NCBI GenBank assembly: GCA_026874595.1
Contig: CM049309.1
Coordinates: forward strand, 48,964,079 to 49,028,078
Direction of reading: 5' to 3'
DNA length: 64,000 nucleotides
Source of the DNA: Sipunculus nudus
Lineage: Eukaryota; Annelida; Sipuncula; Golfingiida; Sipunculidae
Position numbers and translations under genes: made by a program. Shown one piece after another: positions 1 through 10,250 of this stretch. The stretch's first letter is position 1. Each line of letters begins with the position of its first letter. Below the pieces are notes generated by a model. It made no database searches. It was given only the letters and a program-made list of their open reading frames with translations, and was not told the origin of the DNA.

Positions 1-10
1 TGAGATACAG

Positions 11-282
11 GCTTTACACCGTTGCCGTGGTAGCGGTACCGGGGGAATCATCACATAAAATAACTGACGCGAGTTACTTTCTCTCTGCACGGTTCGGTAG
101 TTTCAGGTGTCATCAATTTGAAACCAATGCGGTACTTCTGTTTAATAATATTCTGCTGTTTCGCTTAAGTTTCAGGTGTTGGCCGAAAGTAATAGTAACA
201 GCTCGGTCCCTAACAAGTGTCAGTTATCTGATGATCACACGGGTGCCGTTACCACGGCAACGGCGTGAAACTCGGAGTAATA
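11..282. repeat. Foldback inverted repeat, about 80-bp arms
   Basis: The left arm (about 11-95) is an imperfect inverted copy of the right arm (about 190-281). The best match is CACCGTTGCCGTGGTA in the left arm against CGCCGTTGCCGTGGTA on the reverse strand of the right arm; a second block, ATAACTGAC, is also shared. The two arms could fold into a long hairpin around a loop of about 95 bases. No target duplication is visible, and the left edge is close to the window start, so the true ends are uncertain. A non-autonomous DNA transposon or a simple inverted duplication would both fit. Confidence 0.6.
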
Positions 283-1252
283 ACACGATGCGCCAACGTG
301 CTTAACATTTAGGTAATCTACTATACCTTAGCTGTATTCAGCACTAAACTGCAATCACTGGAACCTACTTTGGATATATATATATATAAATATAAAATTT
401 CTAAAAAAAATACAAGAATTTCATTTAATTCTTTTTGCTTGTTTCACCATTTCAAATTGGCTTTACTAATTAATTATTCGAACGAGCTCACTCTAGATGC
501 TTAGTATATTAAAACTGTCCAACCTTTTGCATATATATTATGTCAGTTTACATACTTATATTTTCCCAAATAACTGAAAATATGATAAACCATGAGACTT
601 TGGCAGTATTTTCATAAGCTGCAGAAAAGCTAAAAGAAACAGTAAATTTCAGCAGTTATCTAAAATAGGTGGCTATCATGATTGGGTAAAGACTATGACT
701 CTAACATATTATGCTGACAGCTCCTGCTGTTACTGGGAAATCTGGTTCTAGATTTAGGTGTGTAAGCATGCGATTACCTGAAATCGTAAATCTTTGGTTT
801 GTATTTTTTGTGAAAATAAACCATTCCCACAAGTAAATTCCATTGGAGTCTCACACATTTAATATCTAGTGTTCTAAGATAGCGCTGTCCATGATATGAA
901 AGCTAAATTGTGAATATTTAATTCAAGATAAAGGAGAAAATACCGTTTCACCTAATAGAGCAAAAGCCACAATATGTGGTTCCCTATGCAGGCAAATGTC
1001 CAGTAGCAGTCACATGACCAAACATATGTGCCAAATATGGTAATGATAGGTGCTGCGGTTCCTGAGATAAAAGGGTAAAAATTTTAACAGGTGAAATCAG
1101 ATATTATAGCGTCAGCAAAATTCAACTCCATGTGGAAACATCAGTTTGAAAATACTGTTTAATATTATAGTATTCATTAATTCCCTTAGAACGTAGGAAT
1201 CCTTGTATATATGATTTGAGGGCCGAAGTGTTCTTATTTACTCACTTATCTC
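283..1252. other. AT-rich DNA with no recognisable feature
   Basis: No open frame above about 60 codons, no clear repeat and no RNA gene. A short TA run lies near 376-388. The 5' part and left terminal repeat of the piggyBac element that starts at 1253 may be hidden here, but I cannot recognise them. Confidence 0.5.
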
Positions 1253-1735
1253 AAGGAAATGTTATAGTTCCTTGCCCTGATATTCCTTAGTGGTCTTATT
1301 GTGAAACCTGCCATTGCCACTCTCTGGTAGACAGACCCGCTGATACATCCTCCTATGTTCTCTCAGATGATGCGCATTTTTCAGTTAATAAAGCAGCTGA
1401 GCCTGGGGACAGATTGTCTAAAATACGTGACATACTAGATATTCTGCTGAGAAATTTTCAGCCGTCGTACATATAAAACCGGACATATCAGCGGATGAGG
1501 CTATGGTATTGTGGCGCGGCCGATTAGTATTTCGCCAGTTTTTACCAGGAAACGCCACAAATACGGAATCAAGCTCTATTAACTGTGTGAGGGGACGGGT
1601 TACGTGTGGTTTTCCAAAATTTATTGTGGTTAAGGGAGCAACACTGCTGGGCTTGGACACGCGGAGACGTAGTATTTAAATTACTGAAAAAAACTTCTTG
1701 GTCTCGGTTACAGATTGTTCATGGACAATTTTATA

Positions 1736-2112
1736 CACAGGCACTCGAATCCAGCACTAAAATGGCCTAGAAACCGAAAACATATTATGACGTCAACCTC
1801 CGCAACTAGTAAATGTATACATGACAAATGGCGGTGTCGCAGCTGGAATAAACGTGCTGGAATTCGCGGTTAGTGTGGGGAACTTTTATATTTGGAAGTT
1901 TAATCTTGTAAATAAAGATGTTTTCAACAAAAAGGCGCGCGATCATGCTTGTGAAGCGGATAATTCTCCGGAATTTGGACTTGTGAAAAAAAGTTGTCTT
2001 GCCCGCGTAGCGATGGAGTTCATTACCTTGTTCTTTAATAATGGGTATATCGCCCATACTCAATGTGTTTTCGGTTTCTAGGCCATTTTAGTGCTGGAAA
2101 AGAGTGCCTGTG
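1736..2112. mobile_element. Non-autonomous hAT-like MITE with 47-bp inverted ends and perfect 8-bp TSD
   Basis: The left end (1736-1782) and the inverted right end (2066-2112) are 47 bp long and differ only in one block of 3 bases. They begin CACAGGCACTC and share TCCAGCACTAAAATGGCC. The flanks ATTTTATA at 1728-1735 and 2113-2120 are identical 8-bp target duplications. The 283-bp interior has no transposase similarity; open frames on both strands run through it but look incidental. An 8-bp duplication is typical of the hAT superfamily, though other 8-bp families (P, Merlin) are not excluded by length alone. The element sits inside the PiggyBac pseudogene, directly after the second catalytic Asp codon, so it is younger than that transposon. 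Confidence 0.9.
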
Positions 2113-2208
2113 ATTTTATACTAGTGTGCGGTTAGCCGAACGCTTATTAGAATCAGATACTTTGCTGTGCGTGACGTTTCGTAGAAACAGGTAGTGTTTA
2201 CCATATGC

Positions 2209-2211
<3 letters not shown>

Positions 2212-2244
<33 letters not shown>
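2212..2244. repeat. 33-base poly-A run inside the PiggyBac relic
   Basis: An uninterrupted run of 33 A residues. It falls where PiggyBac transposases often have a Lys-rich stretch, so it probably grew by slippage from AAA lysine codons after the gene died. Confidence 0.85.
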
Positions 2245-2249
<5 letters not shown>

Positions 2250-3035
2250 AAAGAAGTGAGAGTATTTTTCGAACTAATGGACAGGTGCTAGCTTTGAAAT
2301 AGAAAGACAAACGTGGTTTTATTATAATTTCCACTATTCATGGACCTAGGACTGTAAATATGGGGAAGAGGAATAGAAAAGGCAAGATTGTGTCAAAACC
2401 TAAATGCATCCTTGATTATAATAAAAACATGTGTGGGGTTGATCGCAATGATCAATTGACTCAGTATTATTCATTCACTGCGTAAAACTCTGAAATGGTA
2501 TCGCAGGATTACCCTTAAGCACCTTGATATGGCCATCACAGATTCATATTTGATTTACAAACGAGTAGGTAGGGGGAAACCACTTTTGTGGTTTCGCAAA
2601 ATTGTAATTATAGGTCTGCTTCACACAATGATACCTTCTCGGATAATGGTATGTCGGATACGGATGTAGAGCCAGAAACTGAAGGACCAGGTATCGGACC
2701 CAAAAGATACAAGGCAAGTCAAGATATCCAATTGTCAGAAATTCCCATTTTCCAGAAATGATACTTCCCACATCAACAAAGAACAGACCCCAGAAACGCT
2801 GCCTTATATGCGTAAAAAAAAAAGGAATCGCGCTATCAGTTTAAAAACTGTCCCAAAAAGACCGGTCTCTGGGTAGTGCCATGCTTTAAAATTTTCCATA
2901 CAGAGTCGGATTTATGTACTGTTACCAAGATGATTGTACTATATAATTATATTTTACTCATTGATTATATACACATGATATAAAATTGATCACTCTATCT
3001 TTTATATATAACAGAAGTTGATTTTTATATGTGTG

Positions 3036-3119
<84 letters not shown>
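3036..3119. repeat. Compound (TA)n(GA)n microsatellite
   Basis: About 50 bp of TA repeat, broken once, passes directly into about 35 bp of AG repeat. Compound TA/GA arrays also occur at 37.03 kb and 54.68 kb. Confidence 0.95.
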
Positions 3120-3124
<5 letters not shown>

Positions 3125-3354
3125 TCTTTGGTATAACGGATTATATAAATGACATCAAATAATATATATATTCTATTTTACTCATCTGTAAATTTACAAT
3201 ATATTTTTTATAAAAATTGATTTTTGTAATTAAAATATGGAGAGATGGAGAGATTCCCATATATATATCGGCTTCCAGTATTATCATCTGTAAATAAATT
3301 ATATATTATTATAAATATTATAAATTTCTATTCGTGATTAAACATCATCACTGT

Positions 3355-3520
3355 TGTTACGGGGTAACAAAAAAGTGGACCGAACTGTCTCGCTAGTGAA
3401 GCATGCTTTTCTGGCAAATTTTCTAGCGAAGTGATTGGAACGCCGGACATGTGCGCCACCGACATGGGTTCGAATCCCGGATCGGCTCATTTATCCCCTG
3501 AGCAATTTGTATTCGTAATT
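3355..3520 (+). repeat. 5' LTR of TRIM copy A
   Basis: Begins TGTTACGGGG and ends in degraded form GTAATT. It contains a 12-bp local insertion near 3414-3426 compared with the right LTR. Its A-box-like motif at 3424-3434 has one substitution at the end; its B-box at 3467-3477 (GGTTCGAATCC) is perfect. Confidence 0.8.
3424..3477 (+). promoter_or_regulatory. tRNA-type Pol III promoter boxes (A and B) in the 5' LTR
   Basis: TAGCGAAGTGA at 3424 resembles the A-box consensus TRGYNNARNGG with the last base changed. GGTTCGAATCC at 3467 matches the B-box. The boxes start 43 bp apart, as in an intronless tRNA gene. The flanking bases do not form an acceptor stem, so this is a promoter-like relic of a tRNA rather than a tRNA gene. 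Activity is inference. Confidence 0.6.
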
Positions 3521-3523
3521 AAA

Positions 3524-3536
3524 TGGGGGCTCGTCC
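3524..3536 (+). other. Primer-binding site complementary to tRNA-Pro 3' end
   Basis: TGGGGGCTCGTCC begins with TGG, complementary to CCA, and continues with the complement of the tRNA-Pro acceptor stem. The same tRNA-Pro primer site is known from gammaretroviruses. It lies 3 bases after the LTR, the normal position. The equivalent site in copy B has one change. Confidence 0.8.
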
Positions 3537-3647
3537 AAAACGTGTGCCTGGGGATGGTGGTTAGAAATTAGAAACAATTACCGTCACCTAGTTCGCCAAA
3601 AGTGTGACTCCTGGGATAGTCTTGTTCTGATAGCAGAGCACCCCCCT

Positions 3648-3659
3648 AAAGAGGGGGTG
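3648..3659 (+). other. Polypurine tract of TRIM copy A
   Basis: AAAGAGGGGGTG, purine-rich except for one T, ends immediately before the right LTR. In this copy it also forms the 3' arm of a 7-bp hairpin (3639-3645 with 3653-3659), a feature absent from copy B. Confidence 0.7.
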
Positions 3660-3815
3660 TGTTACGGGGTGACATAAAAGCTGACCAAACTGTCTCCCTA
3701 GTGAAGCATGCTTTTCTAGCGAAGCGGTTGGAACGACGGACATGTGCGCCACCGACATGGATTCGAATCCCGCATCGGCCCAGTATTTTCCCCTGAGCAA
3801 TTTGTCTTCGTAACA
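3660..3815 (+). repeat. 3' LTR of TRIM copy A, with A- and B-boxes
   Basis: A 156-bp repeat running TGTTACGGGG to GTAACA. It holds a perfect A-box, TAGCGAAGCGG (3717-3727), and a near-perfect B-box, GATTCGAATCC (3760-3770), with starts 43 bp apart. It is collinear with the solo LTR at 24519-24675 over its whole length. Confidence 0.8.
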
Positions 3816-4256
3816 ATGTACATCTTTGCTGCTTTTTATTTGGGACTGTGAATGGTTTATGGTAGCAAAGACTACCACGCTAATTGGTTCATATTATTCA
3901 TAAAGGTTCATATTATTCCCTTACCTGGACTGTTAAAATACGAAACTGTAAAGTGCACTACTGGCAGTATTCTATGATTTTAAAGATATTTTTATACAAA
4001 AAAAAGTTTTGTTATATAAAAATTAAGATTAAAAAAACACCAAGAAAACCCTTGAAATGCGACGTTTTCTGTAGAAATACCTATAAATTCCCTTATATAC
4101 CAAAAGCATCAGTTATCCGAACGGACTTCCACAGTGCAGTTAAGGGCGACTCAGTATAACTGCGGGAACAATTGTGTTAACGAGGGGTTTCCCGGGGATT
4201 AAATCAGACCTGTTGGCCAAGCGTCTCTGAGAATGGCCTCGGGCCGCTAGGTCCCC
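3816..4256. other. No recognisable feature
   Basis: AT-rich DNA up to about 4140, then a transition into GC-rich sequence leading to the minisatellite. The open frames here have no family resemblance. Confidence 0.4.
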
Positions 4257-4375
4257 TTGCTTAGGGGCCGACTTTCTCTGGGGCCGAGTGTCTCTTTGGC
4301 CGAGTGTCTCTGGGGCCGAGAGTCGCTTGGGCCGAGTGTCTCCGGGCCGAGTGTCTCTGGGGCCGAGAGTTCCTG
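4257..4375. repeat. GC-rich minisatellite, 16-18 bp unit
   Basis: About seven imperfect copies of a unit close to GGGGCCGAGTGTCTCT. Overlapping open frames on both strands repeat short Pro/Arg/Thr-rich or Gly/Ser-rich motifs and are by-products of the repeat. Confidence 0.85.
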
Positions 4376-4381
4376 TTGTGG

Positions 4382-4410
4382 AAAGCAAGATCCAATTAGG
4401 ATCTTGCTTT
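4382..4410. repeat. Perfect 12-bp hairpin
   Basis: AAAGCAAGATCC and its exact reverse complement are separated by a 5-base loop, directly after the GC-rich minisatellite. Function unknown; it may be the end of a foldback element. Confidence 0.8.
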
Positions 4411-4541
4411 TCTTCCAAGCAATTAACACCTCTCTAGAATTTATGGACCCTCCAGCATCTGGACTTCACATCTCCTTAACATGCAATAAGCACCCAGCAC
4501 TGGTCCATCAACAGACCCTGGGGACAGTTGCTGACTGCTCC

Positions 4542-4637
4542 AACCCCTGGGCACTTGGGGTATAATAAGCTGGGCAGTGAATGTGCTCTAACCCCTGGGC
4601 ACTGGGGGTATAATAAGCTGGGCAGTGAATGTGTTTA
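4542..4637. repeat. Two-copy 48-bp tandem repeat
   Basis: Units 4542-4589 and 4590-4637 are nearly identical, each containing AACCCCTGGGCAC and GGTATAATAAGCTGGGCAG. It lies just outside the next element. Confidence 0.9.
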
Positions 4638-4656
4638 AGAAGATCACAGAAAGAGA

Positions 4657-6005
4657 TGGGTCTGAGTACTTTTAAAGTACTCGATTACGAGTACTGAGTA
4701 CTTTAAAAGTACTCGAGTACAAGTTTGAGTACTTTTGGCTCTTTTTAAAAAGTACTCGAGTACAAGCACTGAGTACTCAAAATGTACTCATGAGTACTTT
4801 GATAAGTAATTTTTGTAACCAAACTTATTTATTGATGCCATTAAGTTTATACAGACTCCCAAAATATTTTTTTTATTAATGAACATCCAGGACAAAATAT
4901 GAAATATATATTATGTTGTGTTATGCTTAATCATAATACTGAAACAAAATGCAAACTCTAGGGCATACAAACAGGCCATAAACACTTGAAAATATATCAA
5001 AGCATTAACTTTTACGATATATTATGACAACCGGTATATGTGTAAATAGTATAAAACAACATATCTGACAGACTGACCGTGTCATTCATCATGTGTAATA
5101 TTTATCAACAAAAGTTACATCAGTTGCATATTACAACATGGAATGAGATGAGAGTATACGTATTACCTGATATTAATAGAATATAACAGGATTTCAAAGT
5201 TAGTAAGAGTAATATTACTATTGATATAAAAGAAACTTGAACTAGTAATAGTAATAGTACCCCAAGTAATAGATTAATAGCTATTACTTTTCTATTACAA
5301 CCCTAGGCTAACATCTGATGAATGGAGTGTTTGCTTGATTAGGTTGATAGAGCACAGAAAAGAGCCCACGGTAGTGTGATTAGCTAATGGTGGGTGCTTT
5401 CATGGTCCAGTAGGCACTGGACAGGAGACTTTGGCTTGAGTTTAACCCCTGGATCTTTTTGTTGATTCATTAAGTAGGCTTGGTCATTAAACATTGGAGA
5501 AGTCCTTTGTGAGCTTACACAGTATGTTGGGCATGTTATTGTCAGCTGATAGTAGAATTTGATGCTGCAGCCTATGTTGTAGTTGCTACCGAGGTATGGT
5601 CTGATAATCACAGCTTTTCATGGGTTAATCAGTTGTGCCACAGACTGTGAATAGAGCTCATCACATACTGCAATTCCAAATGAAAATCTGCTAAACCTAC
5701 AATAACATTAAGATGTTATATAAATATCAATTCAAGCTTGATTAGCCCAGGCCCCGGAGCACTGCTGAGTTTATGTTATGTTGAACAGGTTCTGATTATA
5801 TTTGATAAACTATAACTATTATTATAAAATGAGATTAAATTTTATTTAGAAATGTTTGTGAAATATGAAATCCAAAAGTACTCACAAATTACATTCAAAG
5901 AACTCGAGTACAAGTCCGAGTACTTTTGTGATTTTTAAAAAGTACTCGAGTATGAGTACTGAGTACTCAAAAGGGTACTGATGAGTACGAGTACTTTTAG
6001 ACCCA
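4657..6005. mobile_element. Probable hAT-like non-autonomous element with AGTACTCGAGTAC subterminal clusters
   Basis: TGGGTCT at 4657 and its inverse AGACCCA at 5999-6005 bracket 1.35 kb. Next to each end is a dense cluster of short palindromic motifs related to GAGTACTCGAGTAC (4665-4800 and 5876-5998). Inverted ends with subterminal motif clusters are typical of hAT elements, where they bind transposase. The interior (4800-5875) shows no transposase. No 8-bp target duplication could be recognised, so the exact ends may lie a few bases further out (a CAGA is present outside both). Confidence 0.55.
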
Positions 6006-6669
6006 AATCTGAATTCACAGAGAGTAGTTCAAAAGAGGTGATGCCACCTGGATGTTATCATCACATGTGAGTCATGTGATGAATATGTCTGAAAGATAAG
6101 TAATTGAAGCAGCAGGGATATTTAGAGATATTTGATAAAGAAAATGGCCCGAAATAAGATGTCATTATAGTAGGCCTCCCTTTACTTCGGGAGACTGGTT
6201 ATATCCTGTTAAATAAATGTCGTAAACTGCACATGACAGCCTGCGATGTCCATTGAATTATTTTTTGCAATATTCTTATTATGGCCGAACCTTTTTCTAA
6301 TCTTAGCATAGGCCTTATTGTATAGAATGAAGGCAAATCCAAAGTTTTCAAACTATTTCTTAAACGTATACAATTAATCCAGGAAAAGATTTCTTTTTTT
6401 TTCATAAAACTATGTCCCATTGAAAAAGGTATAGATCATTGTTCGCATGCAGGAAGTGCCATTAGTATTAGTGTCCTAAGCTTTCTAACATTGTAAAGAT
6501 GAAATTGAAGATGGTTACCAAAGGTTAGACTCACTCCAACCATGCAACATGAAAAAAAAGAAAGAAAGAAAGCTGTGAAATAAAAATGTTGTTTCGTGCA
6601 ATGAAGATTTTCACCTCATACAAAGCTTTTATTCCCTCAACCACATCAGGGCAAAAGTGTACGATAGCA

Positions 6670-7135
6670 AGTGATGTAGGACACGATCCCAGACTTGGAC
6701 TCGAGTTTATTTTTCCCAGGGACTTTAACCCGGACTTGGACTCGAAGATCCTGGACTGGGACTTGAAATCGGAGGTAAGAACTCGAGAATCAGGCCGTTT
6801 CCATCTCGAGTCCAAAAGAAAAATCTTGTAACAGAATCACACTTAATATAACAATCTTTCCTCAGCATCGGGAGCTGTGAATGTAATTAACCATTATAGT
6901 AAAAGTAGTGTAATCTAACATAAAAAGTGAACATGATAATCTTAAAATGCCATTGTAAATTTAATTTTAAGGATATTTGTATTGGACTCGGACTTGGACT
7001 CGGGTTAAAAATGTCTCAGACCCGTTGAAGGTGGACTCGGACTCGAACCTCAAGGACTTGGACTAGGACTTGAGGGGTCTGGACTCGGACTTGCACTGGG
7101 ACCTGGATGGTATGGTCTGGACTACATCGACTCGA
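6670..7135. repeat. GGACTCGGACTTG motif clusters, possible second hAT-like element
   Basis: Degenerate repeats of GGACTTGGACTCG occur at 6688-6810 and 6980-7130 with about 170 bp of AT-rich DNA between them. GATGTAG near 6674 has an inverted counterpart, CTACATC, near 7123. The layout copies the preceding element on a smaller scale, but no target duplication is clear. Confidence 0.45.
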
Positions 7136-9979
7136 CTATCACGATTAGCAGCATTTAAGTTTGACAAAATAAAAATCAAATTTCAGTGGAACAGCTAAAC
7201 AATCATTAAATGTTTAACTTGTACACGTTTTAGACGTCTAACAATATGACTCTAAATAATAGGATATAAAATTCATTGGATATGACAGTTAGCTGTCTGT
7301 GAACTATATATTAGATATGATGTGTTTCCTTTTAATTCGTAGTCCAACAGATGTCCCGGGCTCAGCACATGATAGAATGACCTGTGGAATCAAAGCCAAT
7401 AATTTCCTGATAAGACTATTAATGAAGGAGTAAGAATGATCAATCTGTCCTGAGCGCTGATGTCTCAGGATATTCGGATTTTTAATTAATGGCCTGGAAA
7501 GTAGAGAAGACAACGAGACATACGTCATCCGGAAAAAAGATAATTATTGATTACCCGCTGCTTACTTGAAAGATTAATTAGCTGTCGTATTTTAAGCCTG
7601 GCAGTATGTGATTCCTGATGAGCATGAAAGCTGAATATCACTTCTTGGAAAAAATGCATTTAATACCCAGCTTTTTTTTAAATAGCAAGCAATATTAATA
7701 AAATGAAATGCTAGCTATTAAACCGCATTTTCCATCTGTCCTGAGAATCAATTTACCTTCAACATTTTTTTGGTAGTTTGGAAAAGCACACGTTCGTGTC
7801 TATACGTATCTTCTCCATAAGCTATTTAACATACGTTAATTAACAAAATATCCAGAGATACTATATTTTATATCTTTAACGGGCCCGGGCATGATTTAAG
7901 AATGACACTTTGGAGTACGATTTTACAGCATGACCAACAGGCGTTCTAGGTTGTTGCAATTGATGATTCAATATCTTTCCAACCATGCACATTATTTTCT
8001 CTATGTGTTGTGCCTTTTTATTAGCGACCGAAACTTTTCACAAGCAACCATGCATATGCTTCTCAGAACATGTGTGTGCCTTCTGTGTTTAGAAGACTTG
8101 TAGGTAAACAGTTAGTATACGGTTCCGGATTTTCGGAGCAGGGTATAGAGTACGACAGGGTTATGGACTTAGATCACCTGCATAATTTCAGAACAGTTGA
8201 TTTGCGTTTTATTTAATTGTCTTTTCATAAATCCACTGATACGATCGGTAAAATACTTATTTATTGGTACAAAATCCCAAATTGTTTATAATAGTCTCCT
8301 TTGTCGTAATTAGCAAAATCAAATAAATTAGATTTAAGAATAAACTGAACACTGAGGTGAACAATATCTCACTAAAACTGATAGGAAGCAGTGATAACGT
8401 ATTCGATTAAATCAGATTATTTTTTTTATTAAATCTCGGAATGAGTTTAAACCGACGACATTATTCATCAAAGAAGAGATATATATATATCATATGTTTC
8501 AGTTGCCAGCGCTATTATTTTGATCTGAACCAGAATATTGCACATGTCCTCATTTTCGAAGATGTCCATTACTTTAAAATCATCCATTAAAAAATCAATG
8601 TGAAGAGACGAGCAATATCCCGGATTACTTCATGTTTATTCCGCTTCTCGTTTCAGAAAATGAACAACAGTCAAAAGTTATTACAGCACGGATTACCATG
8701 TCTATAAGTTATTTACCTTGGATGAAGACATGATTACAGAATTTGTGCGAGTATAACCCATAGTATATGACGTCAATTACCATGAATAAACCACATAATC
8801 AGTACTGTCACTTAATAAGAAACGCTATCATCGTCAGCGGTAGACATCATTCCGTAGCTGTTTATATTTCCGTAAAAAATGTTGGTGCCAAGAAACATAA
8901 AGTTATCAGATTTTGTTCGTAAAGATATGAAAATAACTCTCCTTCAGAAGTATTTTTATACATCAGGCAAACGTGGCATAATAATTCATTAATAACATGT
9001 TTCAGGAGCATTATGGTAGCCTTAACATTAAAATTTCTACGTAAACTAGCTCCGAAACGTATTGCAAACCATTACCAGGCATCCGCGCCAATGACGTCAT
9101 AAATTCCAGTGAAGCACCGCGTATGACATGCCAGGCGAGTTTTCTATAATTCATTCATTACATGAACTTTGGTTTTCAAACTTTTCAGACTTTTAATGCG
9201 AACCCATTAGTGTTGATCGGCATACTATGACTTTTTGATAATCTTTAAGATAAGTTACAGTGCACCGAGATTGATACCACCAGTCAGCTTTATCGATTGT
9301 TCACTGATATTGCCTACCGTTATTAAATGCAACAAACTCAGCTATAGCAGGTAAGCCATAATCATACCGATTAACAATATATCTAAGTTACCAAATTTGT
9401 TTACTTAATGTTTCGTCTTCATAAGAATTCGATTGATAATACACCTAGTGAATCAGAGACGCTGTGCACTTAGTTCCATCATATATAGTGTAATTCAGCT
9501 TACGCACTCTGTGTGAAGGCTCATGTTTGTTTGAAATTAGATATTTACTAAATAAAATAAGCGAAGTTAGAAATAGCCTGTCCGCAACCTGATTGGACCA
9601 GACTTGTGAAAATATTTTGCTGTTGTTGCTTTCTTTCAAATTATTTATGTGTCTAAACATGTGTCAAATGATAAAGTATATTAAAATATGAACCTGTTAC
9701 ATTTATACTTAAGCATAGTCTTAAACCAATTGTCCTGCCAAGGTTAAGATGGAATATATTTCAAGTGCAGGAATCCTCACCTGAACATTTGTTCATTACC
9801 TGATCATAAAACTTTACACCTGCCCATACACCTACCTTTGGAAAAATATATTTTTTTTATTTCTAGCTTCCTCTGTGTACATATTAATAATCTAAGAGTA
9901 ATTTTGTTTGTGAAATATCCTTATAACTTCTTCATTAAGGATGTATGAACTTGTTTATCAACAACATGTTTGTAAATAC
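7136..9979. other. AT-rich DNA with no recognisable feature
   Basis: Nothing beyond short TA runs and chance open frames. No repeat shared with the rest of the window was noticed. Confidence 0.5.
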
Positions 9980-10250
9980 AGTAATGTTGACAAAAGGGAA
10001 AAACGTGTAACCTGAAGTGGTAGGTCGCATATATGGGAGGTAGAAAGGTCACTAAGTCTTGTTGCGAAACACCATTTGCAAAGCTCTTTCTTATCTGATT
10101 TGCTGTGAGATGCCTTTGTTGATTTTTGTTTATTATTTTGGCTGGCCCCTACATATAATAAACAGGTTGATATGAACAAAACAAGCAGCCTGTGTGCGGT
10201 GATATCCACGTTTTCTGGCCTATTTGTATAAGAGCTCCAAGGGATTATCT
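9980..10250. repeat. Diverged dispersed repeat, partner at 41.6 kb
   Basis: Collinear short matches to about 41615-41860 in the same orientation: AATGTTGACAAA, then TGTAAC, GGTCACTA/GATCACTA, CCATTTG, and a GGC(T/G)GNCCCC(T/A)ACAT segment. Identity is only moderate, so this is an old family and not a recent duplication. A minus-strand open frame of 143 codons (9958-10389) covers it but resembles nothing I know; its partner region is not open in the same frame. Confidence 0.35.

Larger units (their letters stand above)
1253..2920 (+). pseudogene. PiggyBac-like (PGBD) DDD transposase pseudogene, interrupted by a MITE
   Basis: Translating the plus strand across several frames gives a continuous series of PiggyBac family blocks. 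At 1304-1370: PAIATLW, a stop, then TDPLIHPPMFS. At 1400-1450: PGDRLSKIRDILD. At 1485-1545: ISADEAM then GRLVFRQF; the first catalytic Asp codon is at 1494. HKYGIKLY and GTGYV follow near 1555-1615. GYRLFMDNF at 1707-1732 has the second Asp codon at 1724. After the inserted element come SVRLAERLLESDT (from 2123), then FRTNGQVLALK and STIHGPRTV (2260-2355). CGVDRNDQL has its Asp codons at 2441 and 2450. KTLKWYRR and LKHLDMAITDSYLIYK follow in another frame. The Cys-rich C-terminal finger (CLICVKK, VPCFKIFHTESDLC) ends near 2920. Several frameshifts and stop codons make it dead. In the active family this enzyme cuts and pastes at TTAA; I did not find the terminal repeats. The N-terminal quarter is missing or unrecognisable. 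Confidence 0.9.
3355..3815 (+). mobile_element. TRIM-type miniature LTR retrotransposon, complete copy A
   Basis: Two direct repeats, 3355-3520 and 3660-3815, start TGTTACGGGG; the right one ends GTAACA, the left one in the altered form GTAATT. These are the TG...CA-type ends of LTRs. Three bases after the left LTR, at 3524-3536, lies TGGGGGCTCGTCC, exactly complementary to the 3' CCA end of tRNA-Pro. The right LTR is preceded by the purine tract AAAGAGGGGGTG (3648-3659). The internal region is only 139 bp and codes for nothing. All hallmarks of a TRIM are therefore present in 461 bp. The LTRs differ at many sites and the left one has a 12-bp extra segment, so the insertion is old. I see no clean 5-bp target duplication (flanks ACTGT and ATGTA). 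It must rely on proteins from another LTR element, as TRIMs do. Confidence 0.85.

Noticed and set aside
1806-2081. Open frames on both strands (85-86 codons) at 1.8-2.1 kb
   Set aside because: Both lie largely within the MITE interior and terminal repeat; no protein similarity.
3355-3815. A pair of plain tRNA-derived SINEs instead of an LTR element
   Set aside because: Would not explain TGTTAC...GTAACA ends, the tRNA-Pro primer site right after the left repeat, or the purine tract right before the right repeat, all repeated in copy B.
4140-4565. Three overlapping open frames with Pro/Arg/Thr or Gly/Ser repeats
   Set aside because: They are readings of the GGGGCCGAGTGTCTCT minisatellite in different frames and strands.
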